From assembly GCA_934636325.1 (NCBI GenBank), contig CAKUAK010000021.1:1-32072 (forward strand): 32,072 nucleotides of DNA, in the 5' to 3' direction. The position numbers and the translations under genes were made by a program. Below, piece after piece: positions 23,517 through 30,791 of the stretch. This stretch comes from an uncultured Eubacteriales bacterium. Its GTDB lineage: Bacteria; Bacillota; Clostridia; Oscillospirales; Butyricicoccaceae. The notes beneath the pieces are model-generated. The model was not told the DNA's origin, searched no databases, and worked only from the letters and a program-made list of their open reading frames with translations. How positions within the stretch are numbered: position 1 is the first letter of the stretch; each line of letters opens with the position of its first letter.

Positions 23517-25601
23517 TTACTCCTTGATAACATCCATAAGTTTCTTTATGATCCTCGAGCCGTTGATATCGACCTTGCCCTTATAGTTGAGATCCCTTAT
23601 GACCATGTTGTCGCCGATGATCTCGTAATCAAAGATATCGAACTCTTTGAGAATATCCATACAGATGAAAAATCTGCCCTGATTCATACAGCATTTCGAT
23701 TCATGCTTTATGCGGCGGTATATCGTCCGCGGCATGCCGCAGAGAACATCATCGGTCTTGTTTGCCTTTATATGGCGGAACACTACGACAAGATCGTCTC
23801 GGCAGGGGCACAGCGAAAGAGCCTCCTCGCGGCAGACCGGCTCTCCGCTTTTGCACCGCTGGTATATCTGAAGCGACCGCTCGTCGCAGCATTCGGCCTT
23901 TTCCGACCAGCGAATGTCTTTTATAACGAGCTGCACACTCTCCCGCCCGCGGAAATAATTGACCTCGGCCGAGAAGGCAATGTCGACCTCGTCACCTATG
24001 ACGAAGGGGCAGGACTGCGATCCCATGCCGAACACGAAGCCATAGAGCAGACGCCCGTTCTTTTCCAGCTGGAGCTTTACATGCCGCTCGTGGCTTATCG
24101 GCGTTATTTCGGTTATGACGGCGCCCCTGAGCGCGAACATCGGCATGGGGTTGCACATGCCGAAGGGCTCGAGCACCGAAAGGCTTTTTACCTCCTGGAT
24201 GGTCAGCTCTTCGGGGCAGACGGCCATATCTATATTGATGCATGGCTCAAGCGCCTCTTCCATACAGCATTTCTCGGCATATTCCTCGAGCCTTGATCTC
24301 AGCTCTTCGAGGTTCTCACGCCTTATCGAAAGCCCGACGGCAAGCTCGTGGCCGCCGAAGCGTTCAAGCAGATCGGCATTCCGGCTGAGCGCACAGTAAA
24401 GATTAAAGCCCTTTATGCTGCGTCCCGAGCCCTTACCGCAGTCTCCGCACATCGAAATGAGCACACAGGGTATGCCGTATCTGTCGGCCAGCCTCGAAGA
24501 GACTATGCCGATAACACCGGTGTGCCAGCCCTCGCCCCAGAGCACCATTATCTTGCCCGAGGCTATCGAGGGATCGCGGTCGATCTCCGAGGTTATCTGG
24601 CAGTATATATCATTTTCTTTTTCCTGACGCAGGCGATTGAGCTCGCAGAGCCTGTCGGAAAGCTCGCATGCCTCGCGGCAGTCATCGGTCAGCAGCAGCC
24701 TTACGGTGCACTCAGCCTCACCCAGACGTCCGGCGGCATTGATCCTCGGCGCGAGGACAAAGCTGACCTGATTTGCCGTTATCGGCTTGCAGTCAAGCCC
24801 CAGCTTCTGTATAAGGGCACGCAGGCCGACATTTGACGTGTGCTTCATGCGGCACAGACCGTCGGTTATGATTATCCTGTTTTCCCCGATGACCGGCATG
24901 ACATCGGCTATCGTGCCAAGGGCCACTATATCGGCGTATTCGGCCAGAAGGTCGTTTATATCGCGTCCCTTTTCCATTGCGCATATCAGCTTGAAGGCGA
25001 CGCCGACACCGGCCAGCTCGCGGAAGGGATGAAGGCTGCCGCAGCGCCGGGGATTGACGACGGCGTCGGCCGCCGGAAGGATATCCTTGCACTCGTGATG
25101 GTCGGTTATGACTACACGGATGCCGAGGCTCTTCGCATGTTCGGTCTCCTCGACCGCCGTTATGCCCGAATCGACGGTGATGAGCAGGGTGCAGCCGTCA
25201 TCCTTCAGCTCGTTTATGGCACATTCATTAAGGCCGTAGCCCTCGTTTATCCTGTCGGGGATATAGAAGCGGCAGTCGGCCCCGCGTTTTCTGAGGTATT
25301 TCAGCATCACGCAGGTCGCCGTGACGCCGTCGACGTCATAGTCTCCGTAAACGGCTATCCTCTCGCCCGACGCTATGGCGTCCTCTATTATTGCAGCGGC
25401 CTTATCCATATCGGCAATAAGGAAAGGATCGTGGATATGGGCCGTGTCGGTGTCCATGAACTCACGCGCCTTTTCCTCCGTATCTATTCCCCTTGCCGAA
25501 AGCACCGCCGCCGCCAGACCGGATATCCCAAGGCTGTGCTGAAGCGACCTTATGACATCCTCTCGTCTGCGGGCGATGATCCATTTATCTTTTTTAATCA
25601 T
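23517..25601 (-). CDS. recJ: Single-stranded-DNA-specific exonuclease RecJ
   Basis: A 694-residue DHH-family 5'-3' exonuclease for recombination and repair. The DHH domain has YGDYDVDGVT (85-94), VDSG (143-146) and TDHHE (166-170), all manganese ligands. A DHHA1 domain (about 340-450, with GSGRS) and an OB-like region follow. The last 150 or so residues are an extra segment with cysteines found in Firmicutes RecJ. The ATG at 25601 follows AAAGGAC by 10 bases; a start at 25670 has no ribosome site. It is the first gene of the recJ-rel-dtd-MBL-hemZ operon, with a promoter at 25698-25726. Confidence 0.96.
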   Translation of the reverse strand: MIKKDKWIIARRREDVIRSLQHSLGISGLAAAVLSARGIDTEEKAREFMDTDTAHIHDPFLIADMDKAAAIIEDAIASGERIAVYGDYDVDGVTATCVMLKYLRKRGADCRFYIPDRINEGYGLNECAINELKDDGCTLLITVDSGITAVEETEHAKSLGIRVVITDHHECKDILPAADAVVNPRRCGSLHPFRELAGVGVAFKLICAMEKGRDINDLLAEYADIVALGTIADVMPVIGENRIIITDGLCRMKHTSNVGLRALIQKLGLDCKPITANQVSFVLAPRINAAGRLGEAECTVRLLLTDDCREACELSDRLCELNRLRQEKENDIYCQITSEIDRDPSIASGKIMVLWGEGWHTGVIGIVSSRLADRYGIPCVLISMCGDCGKGSGRSIKGFNLYCALSRNADLLERFGGHELAVGLSIRRENLEELRSRLEEYAEKCCMEEALEPCINIDMAVCPEELTIQEVKSLSVLEPFGMCNPMPMFALRGAVITEITPISHERHVKLQLEKNGRLLYGFVFGMGSQSCPFVIGDEVDIAFSAEVNYFRGRESVQLVIKDIRWSEKAECCDERSLQIYQRCKSGEPVCREEALSLCPCRDDLVVVFRHIKANKTDDVLCGMPRTIYRRIKHESKCCMNQGRFFICMDILKEFDIFDYEIIGDNMVIRDLNYKGKVDINGSRIIKKLMDVIKE

Positions 25602-25697
25602 TATAGCAACTGTCCTTTTTCCCCACCGCCGGATGCAGATCAGACCGATATATTCCCTTTTATTTAACATTTCAGGGTCGATATGGGGTTAAAAAAT

Positions 25698-25726
25698 ATT
25701 ATATCAAATATCACGGCCATATACAA
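25698..25726 (-). promoter_or_regulatory. Sigma-A promoter of the recJ operon
   Basis: TTGTAT (25726-25721), a 17-base spacer and perfect TATAAT (25703-25698) on the minus strand. The leader to the recJ start is about 90 bases and shows no obvious structured element. Confidence 0.65.
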
Positions 25727-25746
25727 GACAGGAGGCCAGTCCCTGT

Positions 25747-25788
25747 AATAATAAGATCAAGAGGCATAGCTCTGCTATGCCTCTTGAT
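25747..25788 (-). terminator. Intrinsic terminator after the first M20 hydrolase
   Basis: A perfect 15-base-pair stem on the minus strand (ATCAAGAGGCATAGC and its complement, bases 25788-25756, 3-base loop) followed by CTTATTATTA. It starts 13 bases after the stop codon and separates the gene from the recJ operon. Confidence 0.82.
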
Positions 25789-25801
25789 AAAGCATTTAAG
25801 G

Positions 25802-27229
25802 CTAAAGTGTCGGCTTCACATCGGCCGGGATGGGGCAGACATACTTTCCGCCCGTCGTTTTGACAAGCTCTTTTCTGGCCTTTTCAATGATATCGGGATC
25901 GGCAATGACCATCGCGGCGGTCAGCGCAAGGACCTTTGCGGCCGTTGCCGTGCCCTTATTGGCGATCGACGAGCAGGACTGGGCCGTCATCTGCCATGAA
26001 TGGCCGGGAGTTCCCAACGCCACCGTCGCGGCGTTGAACTGTGCCGTCGGCGCACAATAGCTGACATCGCCGACGTCGGTCGAGCCGGGCATGGCCTTTG
26101 ATGCCATCGGCACATAGGGCAGCACCGATGTATGAAGGATCTGACCGTCGGGAATCAGGTCGGGATCCTCTCCCGCCATGACCAGCGAAGTCTTTATATC
26201 CTCTATATCGCCCTTGCTGAAGGTCTTTCTGAAAGCGGCGGCAAGCTCTGTGTCGTCGCCGTCGAAATCGGGCGCGCCGATCTCTTCAAAGGCCTTCTGC
26301 ATGATGCGGCCGAGGACATCGTTGGGGTTGTAATCGCAGAGAGCCTCGTGGAATATCATGTTCATCGTCGTTCCAGTCATTTTCGCGGCGCCCTCGGCAA
26401 TGTCGCAGACACGGTCGAATATCTCCTGCGCCTGACGGATCTTTGGCGCTCGGACGAAATAATGCACCTTTGCATAATCATGGACGACATTGGGTGCTAT
26501 ACCTCCGGCGTTGACATAGGCATAATGCATCCTCGCCTCGGGGATGATATGCTCGCGCAGATAATTCGCGCCGACGTTCATAAGCTCGACGGCATCGAGG
26601 GCTGAACGGCCGAGATGGGGGTTTCCGGCCGCATGGGCCGAAACGCCGTGGAACTCGAAAAAGGCGCTTATGCAGGCCAGGCTCGAGGTCGTCGTCACCT
26701 TATTCATGTCGCTGGGATGCCATGTCAGGCAGATATCGGCGTCATCGAAGAGCCCGGCGCGGGCCATAAAGACCTTGCCCGAACCGTATTCCTCGCCGGG
26801 GCATCCGTAAAAGCGGACAGTGCCGGAAAGATGGTTCTCTTCAAGATAGTCGCGGAAGGCAAGGGCCGCGCCGGCCGCACCGGCGCCCAGGCTGTTATGC
26901 CCGCAGCCCTGACCGTACGCGCCCTCGACAACGGGCTTTTTGACCGCGCAGGAGGCCTCCTGCGAAAGGGTCGGCAGAGCGTCGAACTCACCCAAAAAGC
27001 CGACGACCGGCTTGCCGCTTCCCCATTCGGCCACAAAGGCCGTCGGGCATTCGCCTACCCCGGAGGCAACCTTAAAGCCGCGTTTTTCAAAGAAATCGGT
27101 GTAAAATGCCGCCGAGCGGGTCTCTTTCATTCCGGCTTCGGCATATTCCCAAATGGTATCGTTGACCAGCACGATATCGCCCTGATATTTTTCGACGAGA
27201 GCCGAGATGGCTTCCTTCGTATTTGCCAA
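25802..27229 (-). CDS. M20-family amidohydrolase, AbgB-like (copy 1)
   Basis: A 475-residue metallopeptidase-fold hydrolase, full length for AbgB-like p-aminobenzoyl-glutamate hydrolase subunits. The metal site shows GQGCGHN (Cys109, His111), GCPGEEYGSGK (Glu146-Glu147), TWHP (His171) and a late GTPGHSW. A dimerisation domain lies between about 185 and 310. AbgB enzymes split the amide of p-aminobenzoyl-glutamate; relatives hydrolyse other acyl-amino acids or dipeptides, so the substrate is unproven. The start is probably TTG at 27229, 8 bases after AGGAGG. Upstream codons to 27277 lack a ribosome site. No signal peptide. It is the downstream member of a tandem pair. Confidence 0.88.
   Translation of the reverse strand: MANTKEAISALVEKYQGDIVLVNDTIWEYAEAGMKETRSAAFYTDFFEKRGFKVASGVGECPTAFVAEWGSGKPVVGFLGEFDALPTLSQEASCAVKKPVVEGAYGQGCGHNSLGAGAAGAALAFRDYLEENHLSGTVRFYGCPGEEYGSGKVFMARAGLFDDADICLTWHPSDMNKVTTTSSLACISAFFEFHGVSAHAAGNPHLGRSALDAVELMNVGANYLREHIIPEARMHYAYVNAGGIAPNVVHDYAKVHYFVRAPKIRQAQEIFDRVCDIAEGAAKMTGTTMNMIFHEALCDYNPNDVLGRIMQKAFEEIGAPDFDGDDTELAAAFRKTFSKGDIEDIKTSLVMAGEDPDLIPDGQILHTSVLPYVPMASKAMPGSTDVGDVSYCAPTAQFNAATVALGTPGHSWQMTAQSCSSIANKGTATAAKVLALTAAMVIADPDIIEKARKELVKTTGGKYVCPIPADVKPTL
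26781..26824. repeat. 44-base block identical to 28350-28393
   Basis: This block inside the first M20 gene is identical, base for base, to 28350-28393 in its neighbour, although flanking sequence differs at synonymous sites. It encodes part of the conserved FYGCPGEEYGSG active-site region. Spacing between copies is 1569 bases. Confidence 0.9.
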
Positions 27230-27267
27230 GTTGATTACCTCCTGATTGAAAAAATATATTTGCTTTA

Positions 27268-27296
27268 ATAATACCACATATCGCCGGAAATTGCAA
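27268..27296 (-). promoter_or_regulatory. Promoter of the first M20 hydrolase
   Basis: TTGCAA (27296-27291), a 17-base spacer and TATTAT (27273-27268) on the minus strand, giving a leader of about 30 bases to the TTG start. Confidence 0.55.
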
Positions 27297-27323
27297 AAGA
27301 ATTGCTTTATCGGCCGAACAATG

Positions 27324-27357
27324 TAAAAATGCCGCCTGGACGCACATTCCGGGCGGC
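27324..27357 (-). terminator. Intrinsic terminator after the second M20 hydrolase
   Basis: On the minus strand GCCGCCCGGA pairs with TCCAGGCGGC (one mismatch; 27357-27331, 7-base loop), followed by ATTTTTAC. It lies 17 bases after the stop codon, so the two M20 genes are separate transcription units. Confidence 0.75.
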
Positions 27358-27373
27358 GCAGCGATATATGGAC

Positions 27374-28795
27374 TTATACGTTGGGCTTGATCTCGGCGGG
27401 AACGGCCGAAACATACTTGCCGCCCGTCGTCTTTATAAGCTCTTCCTTGGCCTTGGCCATCAGCTCGGGATCGTCAATGGCCATCGCGGCGGTCAGAGCC
27501 ATAACCTTCGCGGCGACTATCGTGCCCTTATTAGCGATCGACGAGCAGGACTGGGCCGTGATCTGCCAGGAATGACCCGGTGTGCCGAGGGCCATCGTCG
27601 CCACATTGATCTGGGCCGTCGGTGCGCAGTAGCTGGCATCGCCGACATCGGTCGAGCCGGGCATGGCGCGGTCGACAGGCACATAGGGCAGGATCTCTGT
27701 GTGCAGCGGTGCATCAAGGGATATGAGATCGGGATCCTGATCCATGGCGGTCAGCGACGACTTGATATCGTCGATGTCGGCCTTGGTCAGCGTCTTGCGG
27801 AACTCTTCGGCCAACTTGACATCATTCTCATCGAACTTGGGCGCGCCGATCTCTTCAAAGGCCTTCTGCATGACCTTTTCCAGCGTACGGTTGGGGTTAT
27901 AGTCAAAAATGGCTTCCTTGAGGTTGACGGTATGGGTCGTGCCGGTCATCTTTGCGGCGCCCCACGCGACATCCTTTACCCTCTCGAATATGGCCTGAGC
28001 CTGGGTCATCTTGGGAGCGCGGATAAAATAGTGAATGGTGGCATGATCGTGAACGACGTTGGGGGCGATCCCACCGGCATCGACATAGGCATAGTGAACC
28101 CTGGCCTCGGGGATGATATGCTCACGCAGATAGTTGACGCCGACATTCATAAGCTCGACTGCATCGAGAGCTGAACGGCCGAGATAGGGATTAGCGGCGG
28201 CATGGGCCGAAACACCGTTAAAGGTGAACATTACGCTTATGTTGGCAAGGCTGGAGGTCGTAGAGACCTTATTCATGTCGCCGGGATGCCATGTCAGGCA
28301 GACGTCGAGGTCGTCATACAGCCCCGCGCGTGCCATGAAAACCTTGCCGGAACCGTATTCCTCGCCGGGGCATCCGTAAAAGCGGACAGTGCCCGAAAGG
28401 TGGTTTTCTTCAAGATAATCACGGAATGCCAGCGCCGCACCGGCCGCGCCTGCACCCAAGCTGTTATGTCCACAGCCCTGACCGTATGCGCCGGGAACTA
28501 TCGGCTTCTTCTCGGGGCAGGCAGCCTCCTGAGAAAGGGTGGGCAGAGCGTCGAACTCGCCCAGGAAGCCGACGACGGGCTTGCCGCTTCCCCATTCGGC
28601 GATAAAGGCCGTAGGCATATCGGCAAGGCCGCTCGAGACCTTAAATCCCTTTTCTTTAAAGAAGCTCTCGTAAAACTCGGCTGTCTTATATTCCTTCATG
28701 CCCGGCTCGGCGAAGCCCCAGACCGTATCGTTGACCTTTACGATATCCGACTGGTACTTATCGACCAGACGGGAGATAGTTTCTTTTTTGCTCAT
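27374..28795 (-). CDS. M20-family amidohydrolase, AbgB-like (copy 2)
   Basis: A 473-residue paralogue of the adjacent hydrolase, roughly 70 percent identical by eye, with one long identical run around the metal site. It keeps GQGCGHN (Cys108, His110), GCPGEEYGSGK, TWHPGDMNK and GTPGHSW. Differences concentrate in the dimerisation or lid region (about 180-300) and in residues 310-390, which could alter substrate choice. The ATG at 28795 follows GAGGTG. It has its own promoter (28829-28857) and terminator (27324-27357). Tandem duplication followed by divergence is the simplest explanation. Its function may be amino-acid conjugate or folate-breakdown hydrolysis, not proven. Confidence 0.88.
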   Translation of the reverse strand: MSKKETISRLVDKYQSDIVKVNDTVWGFAEPGMKEYKTAEFYESFFKEKGFKVSSGLADMPTAFIAEWGSGKPVVGFLGEFDALPTLSQEAACPEKKPIVPGAYGQGCGHNSLGAGAAGAALAFRDYLEENHLSGTVRFYGCPGEEYGSGKVFMARAGLYDDLDVCLTWHPGDMNKVSTTSSLANISVMFTFNGVSAHAAANPYLGRSALDAVELMNVGVNYLREHIIPEARVHYAYVDAGGIAPNVVHDHATIHYFIRAPKMTQAQAIFERVKDVAWGAAKMTGTTHTVNLKEAIFDYNPNRTLEKVMQKAFEEIGAPKFDENDVKLAEEFRKTLTKADIDDIKSSLTAMDQDPDLISLDAPLHTEILPYVPVDRAMPGSTDVGDASYCAPTAQINVATMALGTPGHSWQITAQSCSSIANKGTIVAAKVMALTAAMAIDDPELMAKAKEELIKTTGGKYVSAVPAEIKPNV

Positions 28796-28828
28796 AGCCG
28801 CACCTCATTTTCTATTTTTTGTATGCCC

Positions 28829-28857
28829 ATTATATCACAGGCATTTATGTATGGCAA
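28829..28857 (-). promoter_or_regulatory. Promoter of the second M20 hydrolase
   Basis: TTGCCA (28857-28852), a 17-base spacer and perfect TATAAT (28834-28829) on the minus strand. Its -35 hexamer is the same DNA as the proposed -35 of the divergent ATP-grasp operon. Confidence 0.7.
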
Positions 28858-28880
28858 TCGCATCGAAAATATTGTAGAAT
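28852..28880 (+). promoter_or_regulatory. Possible promoter of the ATP-grasp operon
   Basis: TGGCAA (28852-28857), a 17-base spacer and TAGAAT (28875-28880) on the plus strand. The -35 match is weak (3 of 6). It would give a leader of about 24 bases to the start at 28911. Confidence 0.4.
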
Positions 28881-28910
28881 ATATTTCAGTAAAAATCGGA
28901 GGTCCCACAT

Positions 28911-30059
28911 ATGGCTGCCGTTATAACAGATGTAAAATACAGAATGTCGCTGTCGCTTATCCGTGATCTGCGCGACGCGGGAATAACCGTCACGGCCTGC
29001 CACAGCGGCGGCGGTCGCCCCTTTGCCTTCTCCTCGAACGGCGTCAAGGAGGCCGTCACGCTCCCTGACCTCAAGGCCGATCCGCAGAGATATATCGACA
29101 CATTGTATAATTTATGCGCGGAAAAGGCCGAAAGGGGCGAAATTCCGGCTCTGCTGCCGGTCGGCGCGGCCACCCTCAGTATGCTTGCCGAACCCGACGC
29201 ACGGCAGCGCTTCGAAAAGGTCTGCCGCATGTGCATCCCAGAAAAAGAGTCGCTCGATCTTGCCAACGATAAGGCCCGTCTCGGCGAGCTGGCCCGAAAG
29301 CTCGGCGTTCCTACCCCCAAAAGCTATATGCCGCGGGATGACGGCGACTTCAGTGATATCTCCTATCCTGTCGTTGTAAAACCGGTCTGCGGTGAAAAGC
29401 AGGGGCTGGCGGCGGCCCAGCGGTACATTGTCGCCCACACCCCCTCGGAAGCCAAAAAGGCCGTTACCTCCTTCACCTTCGACGGCGTTCCGCCCGTCGT
29501 CCAGGAGTATCTGCCAGGCGGCGGGGTCGGCCTTTCGATATTGTCCAAAGACGGCATAATCTGCGGGAGCATCTGCCACAAAAGGCTGCGCGAATACCCG
29601 GTCTCCGGCGGGCCTTCGACCTGCTGCGTCACCCAAGAGCCGGGAAAGCTGCTCGAATACGCCGAAATACTTGCAAAGGCTTTAAACTTTACAGGTCTTG
29701 CTATGATTGAGTTTAAGCTCGACAGCCATGGCCAGCCGCGTCTTTTAGAGATCAACCCGCGCATATGGGGAACATTTCCCCTCACCCGGGCGTCGAAAAG
29801 CAGCATCGGCTACGACTGGTATGCCCTTGCCATGGGCCTTCCGCCCCAAAAAAAGCCGCCGGTCATACCGGCCCGGATGTATTATCTACCTTCCGACGCC
29901 GTCCGGTCGCTGACCCTGATCGGGCACGGGAAGATCCCGGCAGGTCTGTCGGCCATGTCCGACTGGTTTTCTCCCCGAAGCTGCGAGGGCATATTCGAAT
30001 GGAGCGACCCCAAGGCTTCCTTCGGTTATCTTGCATCCTATCTGAAAAGAGGGATATAA
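28911..30059 (+). CDS. ATP-grasp domain ligase of unknown substrate
   Basis: A 382-residue ATP-grasp protein. An N-terminal pre-ATP-grasp Rossmann part (1-110) precedes the ATP-binding domain, with VVVKPVCGEKQG (154-165; Lys157 contacts ATP), the acidic hinge VVQEYL (196-201), Glu267 in MIEFKLD and EINPRIWG (280-287; metal ligands Glu280 and Asn282). It therefore forms an amide or acyl-phosphate-dependent bond between a carboxylate and a nucleophile. The layout resembles carbamoyl-phosphate-synthase-like and peptide-ligase ATP-grasp proteins, but no named family is certain. No signal peptide or membrane span, so it is cytosolic. A GGAGG site precedes the start. Its stop codon overlaps the PHP gene start by one base. 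Confidence 0.85.
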   Translation: MAAVITDVKYRMSLSLIRDLRDAGITVTACHSGGGRPFAFSSNGVKEAVTLPDLKADPQRYIDTLYNLCAEKAERGEIPALLPVGAATLSMLAEPDARQRFEKVCRMCIPEKESLDLANDKARLGELARKLGVPTPKSYMPRDDGDFSDISYPVVVKPVCGEKQGLAAAQRYIVAHTPSEAKKAVTSFTFDGVPPVVQEYLPGGGVGLSILSKDGIICGSICHKRLREYPVSGGPSTCCVTQEPGKLLEYAEILAKALNFTGLAMIEFKLDSHGQPRLLEINPRIWGTFPLTRASKSSIGYDWYALAMGLPPQKKPPVIPARMYYLPSDAVRSLTLIGHGKIPAGLSAMSDWFSPRSCEGIFEWSDPKASFGYLASYLKRGI

Positions 30060-30787
30060 TGAAACTCAAGCTCGATCTTCATGTTCATTCATGCCTGTCG
30101 GACGACGGCATATCGACACCTGAAGAGCTGCTCCGTGCGGCGCGAGAGAGAGGCCTCGACGGGATAGCCCTTACCGACCACAATCTCTTGTCCGAAGGCA
30201 GAGACGAATATCCCTTCATCATTCCCGGATGCGAGTTTTCGACATCGGAGGGACATATCCTCGGGCTCTTTATCGACGAGCTGCCATCATTTGTCTATCG
30301 CGGAGCGGGTCCTCTCCCTTCGGCGGAAAAGGTCATCCATGCCATACATGAAAGCGGCGGCGTCGCCGTCTGGGCCCATCCCTATGAGCGTCATATGTCT
30401 GTAAACGAAGAGGCTGTCAGGATGTGCGATCTGGTCGAGATCTCCAATTCAAGGGCCTGTTTCAAAAACAAAAGGGCCAATGATATGGCAAAGGACCTCG
30501 CTGCCTGTCTTTCCATGCCTCGCACAGGCGGAAGCGACGCGCACAGGGCATCGGAAGTCGGTAACTCCTTTACAGAGCTTGACTGTCAAGTGAAAAGCCT
30601 TGACGGCATAAAGTCGGCTCTCCTTGCCGGAAACACCGTTTCTGTCCATGTCAGAGATACCCGCAGGGTCAACAAGGGGCTCTCACAGCTGGAAAAATGC
30701 CGCAGGAAACAGGTCCCCCTGCCCCGCATGATAAAGGCCTATATCTACATCATATACTGTCTGCTGTCAGATCTATTTAAAAGGTGA
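30059..30787 (+). CDS. PHP-domain metal-dependent phosphoesterase
   Basis: A 242-residue PHP-domain protein, TrpH/YciV-like in architecture. Metal-binding motifs are LHVHS (His8, His10), LTDHN (Asp40, His41), GCEF (Glu59), GHILGL (His66), WAHPYE (His107) and GGSDAH (Asp160, His162). Such proteins hydrolyse phosphate esters, 3'-5' nucleotides or short RNA, and several act on sugar phosphates, so the substrate is open. The ATG at 30059 overlaps the ATP-grasp TAA stop, giving translational coupling; longer in-frame starts upstream lie inside the ATP-grasp gene. The last 20 residues (AYIYIIYCLLSDLF) are hydrophobic and may bind the membrane. Confidence 0.85.
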   Translation: MKLKLDLHVHSCLSDDGISTPEELLRAARERGLDGIALTDHNLLSEGRDEYPFIIPGCEFSTSEGHILGLFIDELPSFVYRGAGPLPSAEKVIHAIHESGGVAVWAHPYERHMSVNEEAVRMCDLVEISNSRACFKNKRANDMAKDLAACLSMPRTGGSDAHRASEVGNSFTELDCQVKSLDGIKSALLAGNTVSVHVRDTRRVNKGLSQLEKCRRKQVPLPRMIKAYIYIIYCLLSDLFKR

Positions 30788-30791
30788 TAAA

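Noticed and set aside
29765..30058. Longer N-terminus for the PHP protein
   Set aside because: The in-frame extension lies entirely within the ATP-grasp gene, and the motif-bearing domain starts exactly at the ATG at 30059.
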